Part shown: positions 52,001-64,000 of the stretch, piece after piece
Numbering within the stretch: the stretch's first letter is position 1
Layout of the letters: every line of letters begins with the position of its first letter
Origin: Lichenostomus cassidix
Lineage: Eukaryota; Chordata; Aves; Passeriformes; Meliphagidae
NCBI GenBank assembly: GCA_008360975.2
Contig: CM039182.1
Location: 60,051,016-60,115,015, forward strand
DNA: 64,000 bases
Reading direction: 5' to 3'
Notes under the pieces: model-generated
Told to the model about the DNA's origin: nothing
Seen by the model: the letters and a program-made list of their open reading frames with translations, nothing else
Database searches by the model: none
Translations under genes and position numbers: made by a program

Positions 52001-54538
52001 CTTATGAAAGCAACACCTTCGAGGAAAGCATCAACTGCTGGTTATACTATTTATTTCCTTTTAATGTGTCAATAAATAGTTAACTACATTTCATTTGTTT
52101 TTATAATTATAATTGTCTTGGAGGAAAAAATTTGCCTGCTGGAAGCAAATTCCAGAGATTAAAGCAAAAAGAGAGACAATAAACTTGATATTTTCTTCAA
52201 GATAGAAGACTTTACAGTTAAAAAATAAATTGACAGATTCTTTGAAATAATTATTCTGAAACCAAAATGACCATAACTTCTTTTAAAAGATGTTGTTCCA
52301 ATAAATAACCATGTACTGAAAAACTAAATTCATGTCAGGATAATTACATCAAAATGAATGACAATAATGCATTTGAAAAACCTTTGCTATTGGTGCTAAA
52401 TCTAAAGTTATTTTAAATTGTGGGGGTTTTGTACTGCTGTCCTCTGCCTTCTCTCAACTTTTCTTGCACTTTTAAAATGAAAATACTGTGGAAAACATCA
52501 ATCATCTGTCAAAGTCCAACAACTTTCTGAGGACAGCATCTGCTGATTTTATATTTGGTTACTAGCCTGCTTACAGCTGGTGATAACATCATTTAGTGAA
52601 AAATATATCAGTTGTAAAATTTGCCTTCATTGGTGTCCGACGCAAAGCCTTGTTGATTGAGACTGGGATAGACTGGGCAGTTTATGTGTGCTTATCTTTT
52701 TATCAATATGATAACTTTTTGTATAATAGCTCTTAGCACCTATATGACTTAAACTTCAACGGAGCCTTGTCTTATTGATGCCAGTGTAAGTGTGGATAAG
52801 AACAGATTCTGAGAATACTGTTCCAGTGTCAAAAAAAAGTTACTGGCAGCTTTTCTCTTCATTTTATTGATAGTGTTTTTCTTCCAATAGCTCTTCATTT
52901 TTATCAGCATCTTAATAACAATACATGTGCAGTCCTTGTGGTGCCACAAACTATTTTTGTATGTTTTTATCAAACTTGCTGTAGTCTAGCAACTACTCTA
53001 GTCTACTCCTTGAATAAAGAAGTGATTTCTCAAAAAGTTGGGCCTGTTATGGAGGTGACCTCTTGGAATCCCATTCACTGTGGTATGCAAGCACTTTCTG
53101 CTCACACTTAAAAAGCTTTGTGATTTTTGCATCTTGGAAGTAGGTCGCCTGTAGGCGGTTTCGTGCATTTTAATGCAGGGTCCAGCAACTGCCACTAGAG
53201 GCTGATTGGTTCCTCACAAACAAGAATTCTCCCTGTAACCATTTAGTCTGAATAATTCAGGCTCTAGAAGATCCTCCAGTTATTACTTTTTACACTATTA
53301 CTGAGTCATTTCTATGGAGCAAGTTTTGAAGATACCTCTCATTTTAACAAAAATTATTCTTCTATGAAAGGCATATTTTTATCAATAGTAATATATGAAA
53401 CTGAGTGGCATTAACATCATATATTCAAATACTAGTTTCTTCAAGAAATCCAGCTGAATTTAACATCTGTGCTTTAATTCAAGTACAGAATCTGCAAAAC
53501 TCCTTCCTCCAAAAGAAATATTTTTGAAATCAAGTGATTTAAAGCAAACTCAAAGAAGAACACATAGCATTTCATAAGGATAATAAAGAACTATAAATTA
53601 AGGGTGAAATATGCCTTCTGAATATTTCATGGTTTCATGTGTGTCTGTCCACTCAGCATTGGTGCTAAAAACACAAACACATGAGTGAGTGAGCTTGAGA
53701 GTGGCCCTTTTTGACTGAGTTATATGCTATGAATGGAGTCAATCAAGAGGGGAGTGAAAAATTAATTTTCTGACAGATTTGTCAGCAGAATCATCAGGTG
53801 CTGATGACAACAAATCCATAGCTGGAGAAAAAACTGACAGGGTGGAAAAGAAGAGACTCTTAATACTGATCCCTCCTTTTCAGCTGTCCAGAACATAATT
53901 TCACAGCAATTATTGCCCCAGTTTGTTTTATTAACCGTCGGCCGTAGATGTTGATCTAGTTACAGGGCAAGATGTATAAGAAATAAAAAAAAAAATGAAG
54001 AAAAGTGCTGTGTCATGAAAAAAATTTCTCCTGCTGTAAATTTTGAGGAGGATGAGGTCAGCAGAGGAGGACTGCTATAGGTTTTGGAAGAATCTGCAGA
54101 GTGTTATTGACCTCTTCTAAGGTTAACTCAACAGAATCTATAGGTGAGTAAATCCTCCCATTTTGATAGGTATGGGATTTCTGATTTACATGGTTATTTT
54201 GCTCTAGTTTATTAAAATAAGCCATAAAAGCAAGGCTAAGTTTCCAACAAAGGAATAAAGGGATGAAGAAGATGTTTTAAAACAGTAACATTTTGTTGTT
54301 TGTTGTTCACATGTTAAGTGCACTCTGTGGACTAGAGTGACAAGGGTCCCATTTCCAACACAGCATGGAGTGGGTGATCTCGTCAACTGTAAAATGAAGC
54401 CATAAGAGCACAGCATGAAAATGTATTAGCAACAGTTAGATAAGGGAGACCTCAGCAAGGCGTACACACTTCCAATTGGTGAAATAATGCTTTTACAAAT
54501 TGTTTTTGGTACATTAAGTACCTTTCACAGCCAAAATT
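49041..54538. other. Gene-free AT-rich stretch
   Basis: No gene, RNA or transposon is supported in 5.5 kb apart from a GA repeat at 50134-50154. All frames are 75 codons or fewer. Confidence 0.55.
50134..50154. repeat. (GA)n microsatellite
   Basis: About ten uninterrupted GA units. Confidence 0.92.
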
Positions 54539-54592
54539 AAAAAAAAAAAAAAAAAAAAAGGAGAGAAGTAGGCAAAAATAAATAAATAAATA
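54539..54592. repeat. A-tract followed by (AAAT)n
   Basis: A run of 21 A is followed after 16 bases by four AAAT units. It could be the tail of a retrocopied transcript on the plus strand, but the upstream sequence shows no recognisable gene copy or poly(A) signal. Confidence 0.85.
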
Positions 54593-54684
54593 GAGCCACA
54601 GAATTGCATATACAATAGACAGAACTGGGGCGCTTTTTTTTTGCTCTCACAAAGTAATTCCATGCAGATTTTTTTTTATTGAAA

Positions 54685-54790
54685 TTGTTTCCCAAGTTGA
54701 CAGATCTTGTGTACAATGATAAATGACAAAGCGCTATGCAGCTGTCAGCCTGTGCTCAGGGAAATTGCACAAAAACTCCCCAATAATAAT
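54685..54790. promoter_or_regulatory. Candidate conserved noncoding element
   Basis: A short repeat-free block with tgtacaatgataaatgac, aaagcgctatgcagctgtcagcc and agggaaattgcacaaaa. It keeps a CpG (gcgc) and an E-box (CAGCTG) next to TGTCAG. Texture only. Confidence 0.28.
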
Positions 54791-56221
54791 AATAAATATG
54801 CGTTTCTCCAAACAGAAGGTATTTTAAACTAGTAAGCACAGTGGTGTAGTAAAGTAGTATTAAACAGCAGTGAGGTGAAGCTGAGAAAAGATTTATATAT
54901 TTGTACTAATCTAGCAGCTCTTTACTGCCTATGACATGCTGACAAGGAAACAAGGGTTATGAAAAATGATCTGACACTATGCTGTTAAATCTATGAATTT
55001 CAAAGTGCCGAATAGTCTGTGGCTTGCCAGGATTGAATGCCTGAGTTATTTCAATGATTGTTACAGAAAAACTAGGACTGTGATAACAAACTGTAAATGC
55101 AATAGTACCATAAGGGAGCCAGTTAAGTAAAGTGACACAGATGACCATAGCATGTCTTTTTGGAAAGTCATAGAATTTCAGACAGAACATTAAATATGTT
55201 GGTTCAATTCAAAACATTTTTTAAAACCAGTTCTCTCTGTTAGGAAAAATGGTCAAATAAAATTGCCAGAGAATGCTGAAATACACGTGGTACAAGCTCT
55301 GTGCCAGATCCTAAAATAGATTGAACAATTGTAGTTAGAGGACTTCCAGACTGCAACATAAACTGGGGGTGCCTGAGTTAAGAAAGCACTGTCCATATGT
55401 TTTCTTGAGTGTGCCTCAAGAGTTTGGTTCTTTATTCATCACTTCATTGAATAAAAGACAAGGTGTGTTTTATTAAAGCACAACACTGTTGTCTCATACA
55501 TGTTTTTTCTCTTCTGCTGAATGTCATTTATTCCATATAGAAAAAGACTTCTGACAGTTTTCATTTTCTTTTCTACTGACAGTTTTGAGTACCTGAAAAT
55601 TCCAAATAACCATTGTTCTTTGACTTCTGTAGGAATTAAAAGTATTGCTTGACATTAGTTTACTTGTCTGCAGATATTTTTTGAGACTGATATTAAACTT
55701 GGACATTCTTCAAGTTTGGTGTAGTGGGAAATAAAGCTTACATCATTTTCAACTATGATTACAGCTTTCAAGAGTAGGGACAGAAAAACTCAGAAAAAGA
55801 TGAATTAGATTTTGCAGTTGCATTAATTCTCCAGTATTTTACTGCAGACAGGAACTGGAACTGCCTTTTATTTCCTCAAGCTAGAAAAAAACCAAATTCA
55901 GCGATATTTCTGACAAATTATTTCTTGTGAATAAACAAAACAGTGCAAAAGAGTTCATCCTCAACACAAGCTGTTGACTAAAATTGTTTATACCAATGAC
56001 AGACCCTTGTTTTCTCCCAGTCATTTATGCTTTGGGGTTTTAAGGATACTCTGGTGATCTGCTGATTTATGTTTTGTCTCAGAGAGGTTTTGGCTCATGT
56101 CCTGGCAAGAAAAGGTGTTTTCTTTGTGAGTTGAAATGGCCAGCATCTGCTTAGCCATATTTGCTTCAGGCATATATGGAGGAGTTATGCTTCAGTATAT
56201 TTACAAATTAAAAAGATACAT

Positions 56222-56300
56222 AGTTGGGAAAAAAAGAAAAATAAGACAGAGGGGGGGAAAGAAAAACAAAAAGGAAAAATGAATAAAATAAAACAAACCC
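56222..56300 (+). repeat. Purine-rich low-complexity tract
   Basis: Nearly 80 bases of A and G with few pyrimidines, including a run of seven G inside A-rich sequence. Confidence 0.75.
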
Positions 56301-57920
56301 AGAAATGAAATACGTTTGTTATTGTAGATAATCCAGTTATTCCAGACAGGAGTCATGATTGGTATTATTATCAATAGAGAGTTGAAATAAATGTCTAAAT
56401 TAAGTTTCTAGACTCAGTAATCTTTGTTAACAATGTATGAAAACACACGCTAATGTATGAATCTGCATCCGTCAAAACTACACATAAAAGTTTTACAAAC
56501 ATTTTACTTCTCTCTTGCTTATTTCTTTGACTGGCATCTTTAAATAAGCATGGAAAGGCCATATACTTTCATATTTAAGGGCCCAAAAGAACTTTATTGA
56601 GCTGTCTGTTTCTATGTTGGGTTTGGTTTTTTTTTTCAATTAGCCTTGTGCATCTCCTGATATCATATTGCAATGGAATATTGTAATGGGATACAAAGAG
56701 AAACAAACTGAAAAAGAATCCTGTGGGTTGCTAATTTATTCTGCTGTGGAAAATATAAAATAGTTTGGACTAATTATGTGCCTTTTTTAACAGATTTGAG
56801 ACTTGAAATTTGGGACTTAAATTCTTATTTGGGTTCCACTCAGACCCCTCTAGATCAATAAATGCTACTGATTTCTGGGTGAACGACAAGCAAGAGAAAA
56901 GCAGTAATAAACTATAAGTTAAAATATGGGTTATACTAGTTTATTTATAAAACATATACAGGATGAGACTACATCCACTAAAAACAATGGGATTTTTTTC
57001 TCTTGAAATTACTAGAGCCAGGACTACACTGCCAGACAAGAACAATGGGGGTTTTCAACAGTTTTGAAAATTATCATGTGGGCTTCATTTTGACTGGTAG
57101 TCCTTCACTTTTGAGTTCTCCCAGTTCAATCATCATTACAGATGAGGCCCTGATACTGTATGTAAGAAGCATGTCTTTGATTATAGCAGTCTCTACACCC
57201 AGATAAACCGAACTAACTATGATCTAAAGTGAGTAACCTTCTATGAAGAATGGACATTTTCTTTTACAGCTGGAGATAAAAGGCATGTATCCATCTCAGT
57301 AAAATATCAACCTAGTATAATTCTGACATTAAAACCCAATTGAAAGAGCCTTTGGGAGAAGAGAGATATGAAACTTCTCTGTACATTCCTGTTCTCTTCT
57401 TAAAACTGTTTTTAAAAAAATTCAAAATTTTAAAATTTAGTTCTCCCTCCATCAGAGTCCATATACCAGTAAATTAGTTACAATAGTTATTAGTTCACTG
57501 ATTTGTACATATCAAAAGATTGTGAAGAGAAAGCACAAATGCCCATCCTCTTTTGCTGGATTGCTCAAGCAGTTTGGTCTGTTTTTCTTGGTTGGTGGCT
57601 TCCAGTGCTAAGAACAGGAATAAATAAATAAAATATAAAAAATATATTGATTTTGAAAGTCCAAGGATAAAAGGAATCCTGAAATGTACAAAATAAAGCT
57701 TTTTTTTTCTTTAATAAATCTTCATGCAGTCCTGATTTAATTGGGAAGTCCATGGTTTTTTATTTAAACTAAGGGAAGAGGATAAACCTCTTTTCATTCC
57801 CTCAAAGTCTAAGCTGTTTCACTATCTTGTTCATGTAGATTCCTCTGTAAACTCACATGAGATCTTTCAGTCAAAATGAGATGTTTCTCTACTCTCATTC
57901 AGTTACTGGGTAGTTAACCA

Positions 57921-57948
57921 TTTTCCTTCCTGCGTTTTCCTTCCTGCA
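57921..57948. repeat. 14-base tandem duplication
   Basis: ttttccttcctgcg is followed at once by ttttccttcctgca, with a nearby inverted aaggaagg. Slippage scale. Confidence 0.85.
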
Positions 57949-58330
57949 GGCAAGGAAGGGTGCAATGTTCACCTTCTCACTTTATTTGAATCATTGTCAA
58001 TAAAACATTTCCTAAAGCAAGGCCCACAGTCTAACAAAAAGCAGCTCCATAATCCTGACGTGTGGGTTAGCAAAGTATAACTTAGTGTTTGTATTTGGAC
58101 TAGAGTCTCTTGTGAAATTCTGCTGTTTAAAAGAATGCCCTGCTCTATTTCCTGGACAAATAGTATTTATAGCACCAACTTGTGTGCATTCTCAAGCATA
58201 GGCTATAGTTCTGGGACAGAAATGAAATTTGTTGATTTTCTTTTATTTGTTAATTTCAAAAGTAATTTCCATTACAGACCAAGGGGAATCTTCCCTAAAT
58301 CCTTCACCATGAAAAAATTTTTGAAGTAGA

Positions 58331-58359
58331 TGTCCATCTAGATGGACAATGTCCATCTA
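58331..58359. repeat. Overlapping palindromes built from one 10-base unit
   Basis: tgtccatctagatggaca (58331-58348) is a perfect 18-base palindrome. Its right half pairs again with tgtccatcta (58350-58359) around a single A. Three alternately oriented copies of the same unit thus lie in 29 bases, able to form either of two hairpins. Confidence 0.9.
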
Positions 58360-60474
58360 CTCTTTCAGAGGGTTAAACTCTACTACCTTGCAGTACACAA
58401 ACCAGTGCCAATGACCCTATTGACCTGACTACAGAATGAAGCCTACTTTTATATCAACCAGACCATTTCATGTAAGGACTGTGACTAAGAAGTTCAAAGA
58501 GAATTTGAATTATTAACAAATTAACAAACCATTATGGATAAGTAAACAGATTGGAATTTATTTATTCTGATCTTCCTTTTTCCTCTTTCTTCTTCTTGTC
58601 CCTTCTGTTCACAGCCTTGGAACAAGAGGGAAATGAGGAGTATTAGTAGTTCCTTGTGAACATGGTGCTCCCATTTTTAATTCCAAAGGAACATTCCCCT
58701 TGAGACCAAGTCCTTCGCTTCTTGCTACATCATGGCCAAGTCTCTAGTGACTGAATCAGTGATAGCCCCACAGGCAGGGTCTTCTGCATGACTGTGTGAT
58801 GCTGAAATAGCAGCATTTGACAAATTTAAAACTTGCTGTTTCTGCAGTCGCTAAAAACTGCACCATTAGCTGGTTTTTCAGATTGCATGAGTGCAGATCA
58901 TTAAGTGTTATTACAGTATTAATTATTAGAAATGTCCTGTACTAGCCAAATTAAATTGGGATAGTCAACGACCTGCAAGTTCCTAATACCACGGATAATT
59001 TAACAAGATCTCTGCCACACTGTGCAAGGTATCTTCACGTCAGTCACTGTATTTCACACTAAATATCAATTTTCTTAAAAAATTTAGAGAACAGCTTATA
59101 TTTGGTATAATGAGTATGTGGTCTAAGCAAATAACCAAAAACACACTTATGTAAGGAATACATCCTCTGGAATGTTAGAGATAAAAAAATATAAATAATT
59201 TGATGTCCTCATACAGCATGTGTATTTAGTTTTAATTGATGCATTACACTATTGTGTACATCCTCACTGCTCTCATGGTTTTATGTGATTTCTGTGGCTA
59301 TCGAACTATACTGAACTAGTAGAGAATTAGAAATAAAAAAAAAAAATTAAAGCTATTTTAGCTGTTATTGACAGAATCTCCATGAGAAGAACACCTATTT
59401 TCCATTGTCCAGAGTAGAATGTTTTGCAAAACATTTTCTACAACACTTGCAATACCTCCCGCCAGGCAGTCCTTAGGTCCCTTGTTGACCTCCCTAGATC
59501 CGTGTGGCTGAAAACAGTATATTACTGCCTCTGTGCTGTAGTTAGGCCTGACAAATACTGCTTGGCAGTCTCAGATTCCAATCAAGCTGGGTTTGGTTAG
59601 TGGGACTTTCCTTTCATTGAATATAAATGTTTGTGTACAGTGACTGTCCAAGCACTCTGACACATTTAGCATGTGTTCAAGTTTTCAATTAAAGCTTGTC
59701 TTTAGCCATTTGAAGGTGTTCTTGCTTGGAAATGAAACTCCAAAATAAAGGAGGAAAAGTAGATATATGAAAAGAAATTAACAAGTGTCATCAGTTCAAT
59801 GGTTCCTAAATAGGGCAGTAGGCTGATACAGTTCTTGCTATTTCAGGTAATTACAGTCAAAGAGTTGACAGAGAGGAACATGTACAATGAAAGAAAGTAA
59901 AGTTTTAAAAAAAATTAAAAAAAAAAAATTCTGTTCTCTATTCCCTATCTGCTGCTTTCTTATTATTAAGATGCCTATGGCTGTGCCTACACATGCACAA
60001 CAAATTGTCTTAATAGATTGCTTTCCCTTCCTTGGTGGAACTACAGCTTAAGGTCTGTTCAGTTAGCTGTTGCCATCAGGAGTGGAATTGGACTTTAAAA
60101 CTTTTTCTGCCAGTGTTAACAATTCTCTTATACACCTCCTGCAGCACGCTTTCATTCACTGTGCCAGAACTTATACTGCCACACCCTGGCATTTTATTGA
60201 TCTTGCTGTTAACTGTTGTCCAGGAGGCCTTTCATTTTAAAAGATTTCCAAGCAAAACTAAATTTTTTAAGTTTTTATGCTATTTTCTAAAAGAGGCGTT
60301 GGTTTCTTTAAAATGAAAATGGTATTGCTCTCTCTCTGTTTGGTTACTTATTGGCAATGCAAGTTGATTCAGAGGCCTCAGAAAAGACTGAATGTGACTA
60401 AAGTGAAAAAGTGATATGGATTGAGTAACAGCCCTTTTTTTATGCCTTCCCACCCACTTATTCCATCTCCCTTA

Positions 60475-60775
60475 TCACTGCACTGACAGTTTTAGTGTCT
60501 TGAGTTTGCCTTGAAGTAGTAACGTGCTCTGGATGGCTAGCATTGAAGATGGATCTTTAGCTTTGACATACTCTACCAGGACTATCAGCTGAGCCAGTGA
60601 AGTGTTGAACTGCCTACTGAACGTCATATGGCAGCCATAGATCATGTATTCCTCCTCTTTCCTCACACATCAAACTCCCAAGATGTATAAGCACGTTTTC
60701 AATTTTGTAGTGTGTTGAAACATAAGGCACTACATCAAGGTTTTCAGAGATGAGTTTTGAGACCAGTTTTGAACT
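60475..60775 (-). pseudogene. Possible decayed coding remnant (unidentified)
   Basis: Two minus-strand frames overlap here in different phases: about 54 codons at 60614-60775 and 63 codons at 60475-60666. Both translate to well-mixed, protein-like sequence (segments such as PYVSTHYKIENVLIHLG and SLAQLIVLVEYVKAKDP) and not the low-complexity output seen elsewhere in the window. A single frameshift in an old coding sequence would give this pattern. I do not recognise a family, see no poly(A) tail or parent gene, and chance remains quite possible. Confidence 0.2.
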
Positions 60776-61799
60776 TCATGGATTCCTCTTTTTTCATCTT
60801 CTTCTTTGACAAAAGAAGGCTTTTTATATGATTGCATCTATAAAGCTTTTGACTATACTCATAAAACTTTATGACAGGGTAGCTTTTTCATATCTGGTCA
60901 GATTTGCTTCATGGCGACTTAGAGAATGCAGCTGAACAGTTTTATTTAGCTGACAAACTCTCACTAGAGACACAGTGCAACTTAAGGTAACAGATTCACT
61001 CAGGAAGAGAAAAGAACATGTTTATTTACTTCAGTCAATTTATTATGTTTCTGTTCCTTTGCATTGTTTCCATACGGGATAACTTTCCTAAGGATGAGAA
61101 AGGAAATATAAAACAAAAGAACCCAATACTTATCTAAAAACCTCCAGATAACACAAACATGGAGGGGAAAATAGTTTTGCCTGTGTTGTTTTTAAATCTA
61201 GCCCTATCGTCTCTGCAGACTGTTCTTTACCACACTCAGAAAATAAACATTGAGCGGACAAATCAGCACACTAGCCTGTGGGATGCAGACCCCCACTGCT
61301 CTTTGGGGAATTCGGGAGTCAGTGACGTCCACTTCTGGAGAGAGGAACCAGACAGTTTAGATATTACACTATGTAGCTGTTCCTACAGGGCCCTTAATCA
61401 GGGAATTAGCAAAGTTCACAAAAACGGTTCAGTCCCACAGAAACCAGATTAATAAGTCAAGGTTCTGTCTAAAATACAGTTTATTAGTTATTCTAGAACT
61501 TACATACTTTAAAAGCATGTGGCCAAATATGGCATGGAAAATGGGCCTCATTTTACCTACCCAGTAAATAATTAGAAAGGTTCCCACAGAGACATCTTTC
61601 TAAATAATCTTACTTTTAAAATTGGCTGTTATAAAGGCGTTAATAACATCTGATAAATTTAAGATGAATCAAGTAATTTCCATTCACTTAGCAACTATGA
61701 AAGAGTAGAGAAGCAACCTGAAGTGCACAAAGGGTCAAGCAGCAGGAAATTTATGCTACGAACACCAATTCACACCTGTTAACTACTGTGACTAGGCAG
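60776..61799. other. Gene-free AT-rich stretch
   Basis: No gene is supported. A 97-codon plus frame at 61159-61452 starts with a hydrophobic segment resembling a signal peptide (VLPVLFLNLALSSLQTVLY), but it has no upstream promoter, family or splice context that I can see. Confidence 0.5.
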
Positions 61800-62900
61800 C
61801 AGACAACACCAAGCATATCATTTAAATGGACTTTTCACAACTAGGTGTGCCATTAATTCACTGATTGGGGTCATTGAATCTGTTCCCTAGCAATTGTCCC
61901 AATTAAGCAGCCGTGCTATTTATCAGGGTGCTTATTAAGTTGATTTGTGAGTGTGTTTGTGTATCTTTGCTTTAAACTCACATATACAATAAACAGCTGT
62001 TTCTAAAAAAGTGTATTCCCACCAGTAAAAAATAAATAGAGTCACACATGAGTGTGTTAATAATGCAGGGTAATACCCTCAGCAGAGAAAATGAGAAAAA
62101 AAGAAACAAAGAGCCATTAAGTGCAAATAAATCATTGGGCAGCAAGAGTACATAATGCAGAATTTTTACAGATGCTTGACTACAAAAATATCTCAAATTT
62201 TTGCTTTTTTTTGGCTTTCATTTGCCAAAACTCTGACTGTCTGTGAAGCTTAATTATGGATTTGATCTTCAACAGTGTCAAATGCTGATTAAAATGGAGT
62301 TGAAAAGGGGCACAAATGAATGACTGCCTGCTGTGCATGGGGTTATGTTCAATCATTGAGGATGCTTATAAGGGATCAATGAACAGCAACTCATTATATC
62401 CTGGCCAAAACTAGCCATAAGCCTGGGAAAGATGCTTATCTGCAGTCCAGCTAGGTCTACGAGGGTTAAATTATATATTGTTTTTACTGTTGTTTCATTT
62501 CACAAAACTGCAAAAGTCCAGGCAACATTTTGTCAGAAAAAAACAATAAAGAATATGAAAAGCCCATCTTCACAGAACATTGGACATTGCAAAACAACCT
62601 ACAGCTATTATCGGATATATCAAAACTGACAAGTAAAACTTTGGCTGTTGATTGAACAATATTTCACATGGACAGCACAAGCTCATCCACATTCACTTTT
62701 AAATGGAGCTGCTTATCCTGGAGAACTATGGGTAGGAAGTTTATGAGCTTAATTGAATTGGTGGTATTTGGATGATTGAAAAAAATTGGTGACATTGCAA
62801 AACTGGTCTTTAGATTTTCAAGAGCAAAACACCTCTCTTTCTCAACACTGATCTCTGGGAGTAGCAGTGGATTTCAAGAGATACTAATCCTGTTCACATG
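61800..62900. promoter_or_regulatory. Motif-dense stretch, candidate cluster of conserved noncoding elements
   Basis: Over about 1.1 kb there are many ordered motifs in repeat-free sequence: ccattaattcactgattgggg, gcaattgtcccaattaagcagccg, ttcaatcattgagg, cttataagggatcaatg, gagcttaattgaattgg and ctgcttatcctgg. Homeodomain-type and SOX-type (attgtt, acaat) cores recur. The density exceeds that of neighbouring AT-rich DNA by eye. No alignment was available. Confidence 0.35.
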
Positions 62901-63188
62901 CCTTTTCAAGGCACTCAGTAATGGTTTATAGATCAATCATTAATGTATTTGCAATTCATTTTCTCATGTCTGAAAGAAAAATAATAGGACCCCAAATGCT
63001 AAATCTTAATGGACTGACACATTAGTCCTATGTCCTAACAGAGTTTCATTTTTTTCAAGGAAATATTTTGTCTTTTTTTGACATCCAGCTGCAATTTAGA
63101 CATCTCCCAATCTCTGTCAGATCCCCACACCTCTTTCATATAAGTCTGAAAGTCCTATTTTATTTATCGCTAATTGTATGACAATCTT

Positions 63189-63217
63189 AAAATAATAATA
63201 ATAATAATAATAATAAT
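63189..63217. repeat. (AAT)n microsatellite
   Basis: About nine uninterrupted AAT units. Confidence 0.92.
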
Positions 63218-63810
63218 GTTAAACTCCTTTGAAAAGCAATATTATTCTTTTGTAGTCTACAGAAAGTAAAACAGGAAAGAGAAGAGAGAAGACTCTCATG
63301 AAAAATGATGTGTAAATTTCTGTTACTCTACAGATATGTGTCAGGAATTCTCTTAAGCATGAGCTTTCTGCTTATGTTTATGGAGTCTGTAGTAAAAAAA
63401 AAAAAAGAAAAAAATTAGCACATTCTGTTGTATGCAGTGTTGTTAAATGTCTACCTCAAAGTGCATCAAATTCCTTGTCTCCGGAGGCAGTTCCTCTGAA
63501 CAGAGAGAAGGTGGGAGTGGCATGTCACTGCAGGCATTTTGGAGCCCTAGAATGACACCCAGGACCACTGAGACTACTGCACGGACATCCAGCACAAGTT
63601 CTTGTTTTTCTGCAAGGTATTGAATTGAAATTTTATGACTGCCATTATTGGCTGGGGGGAAAAAAAAGGGGGAGGGATCTTCCTAAGGCATTTAAGCATA
63701 ACAATAATCAGTCATTTTACAACTGGGAGCAATTGGCCATTCCATTCCATTGTAAGGATATTATAAAATCCCCATTTTTAGCATGCAAATACTCACAGAC
63801 CAAAAAAACC

Positions 63811-63853
63811 CAAATAAACAAACAAACAAAAAAAAAAAAAAACAAACAAAAAA
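63811..63853. repeat. A-rich (AAAC)n tract
   Basis: AAAC/AAAT units flank a run of 14 A. A low-complexity repeat. Confidence 0.88.
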
Positions 63854-64000
63854 GCCCCTAATTAATCTGAAATTTTTCTATCACATCCTGCACTTCAGCA
63901 GCATTTCCATTATGAATATCGGAAGTACATGGAAAGTCCTTGACAGCAAAGAATGGAGGAGCAGTCATGGTGTGCTAACCATGCAACAGAAAAGGAATTA

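Larger units (their letters stand above)
54593..60474. other. Gene-free AT-rich stretch
   Basis: No supported gene in 5.9 kb. It holds a purine-rich tract at 56222-56300, a small tandem duplication at 57921-57948, a palindrome at 58331-58359 and one motif-dense block at 54685-54790. The rest shows nothing I can name. Confidence 0.55.
62901..64000. other. Gene-free AT-rich end of window
   Basis: No gene is supported. A somewhat GC-richer patch at 63470-63600 is unexplained. Simple repeats at 63189-63217 and 63811-63853 are listed separately, and an interrupted A-run lies at 63393-63413. Confidence 0.55.

Noticed and set aside
54539..54592. A-tract considered as the tail of a processed pseudogene or SINE
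   Set aside because: No recognisable gene body, tRNA-like head or flanking direct repeat was found upstream.
61159..61452. 97-codon frame starting with a signal-peptide-like hydrophobic stretch
   Set aside because: One hydrophobic segment at a start codon is common by chance in T-rich DNA. There is no family, no cysteine pattern and no transcript signal to back it.

Overview
This window reads as noncoding nuclear DNA from a sauropsid vertebrate, most likely a bird. It is AT-rich throughout. I found no bacterial-style gene density, no operon and no credible multi-exon protein gene. The group assignment rests on the repeats. Several fragments are CR1-type LINEs, recognisable by their 3' tail wording (for example 'cagaatcat', 'atgggcagggacacc', 'cccttccaacc') and by endonuclease and reverse-transcriptase residues. 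There is also one short LTR with the structure of an endogenous-retrovirus solo LTR. CR1 also occurs in crocodilians and turtles, so 'bird' is an inference and not proven.

Layout. Bases 1-2160 are plain AT-rich sequence. Bases 2165-3123 form a small transposon nest: a CR1 endonuclease-region fragment interrupted by a second CR1 3' tail, then a 263-bp minus-strand solo LTR flanked by a perfect 6-bp target-site duplication. Bases 3124-5860 are unremarkable. Bases 5861-6080 hold a drifting AT pentanucleotide array containing a strand-switch hairpin. Bases 6081-12616 are AT-rich, with one stretch that looks like a conserved noncoding element. Bases 12617-14560 hold two CR1 copies lying tail to tail; the minus-strand one keeps recognisable but frameshifted reverse-transcriptase sequence. 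From 14561 to 46540 the sequence is gene-free, with scattered microsatellites and several motif-dense, CpG-retaining blocks that I flag as candidate cis-regulatory elements (about 23.6-24.1, 27.95-28.2, 30.5-30.9, 33.9-34.1, 36.4-36.5 and 38.0-38.3 kb). Bases 46540-47110 are unusually GC-rich. A third CR1 locus lies at 48624-49040. The remaining 15 kb is AT-rich, with simple repeats, a small palindrome at 58.3 kb, a possible decayed coding remnant at 60.5-60.8 kb and motif-dense sequence at 61.8-62.9 kb.

Interpretation. The window is best seen as part of a gene desert or a very large intron. The longest open frame (128 codons) is within what chance gives in 64 kb at this base composition. I saw no rRNA, tRNA, CRISPR array or functional transposon gene. 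I did not find a new biological system. The best-supported structures are the nested transposons with the solo LTR, and the tail-to-tail CR1 pair. The regulatory candidates are hypotheses that need an alignment to test.
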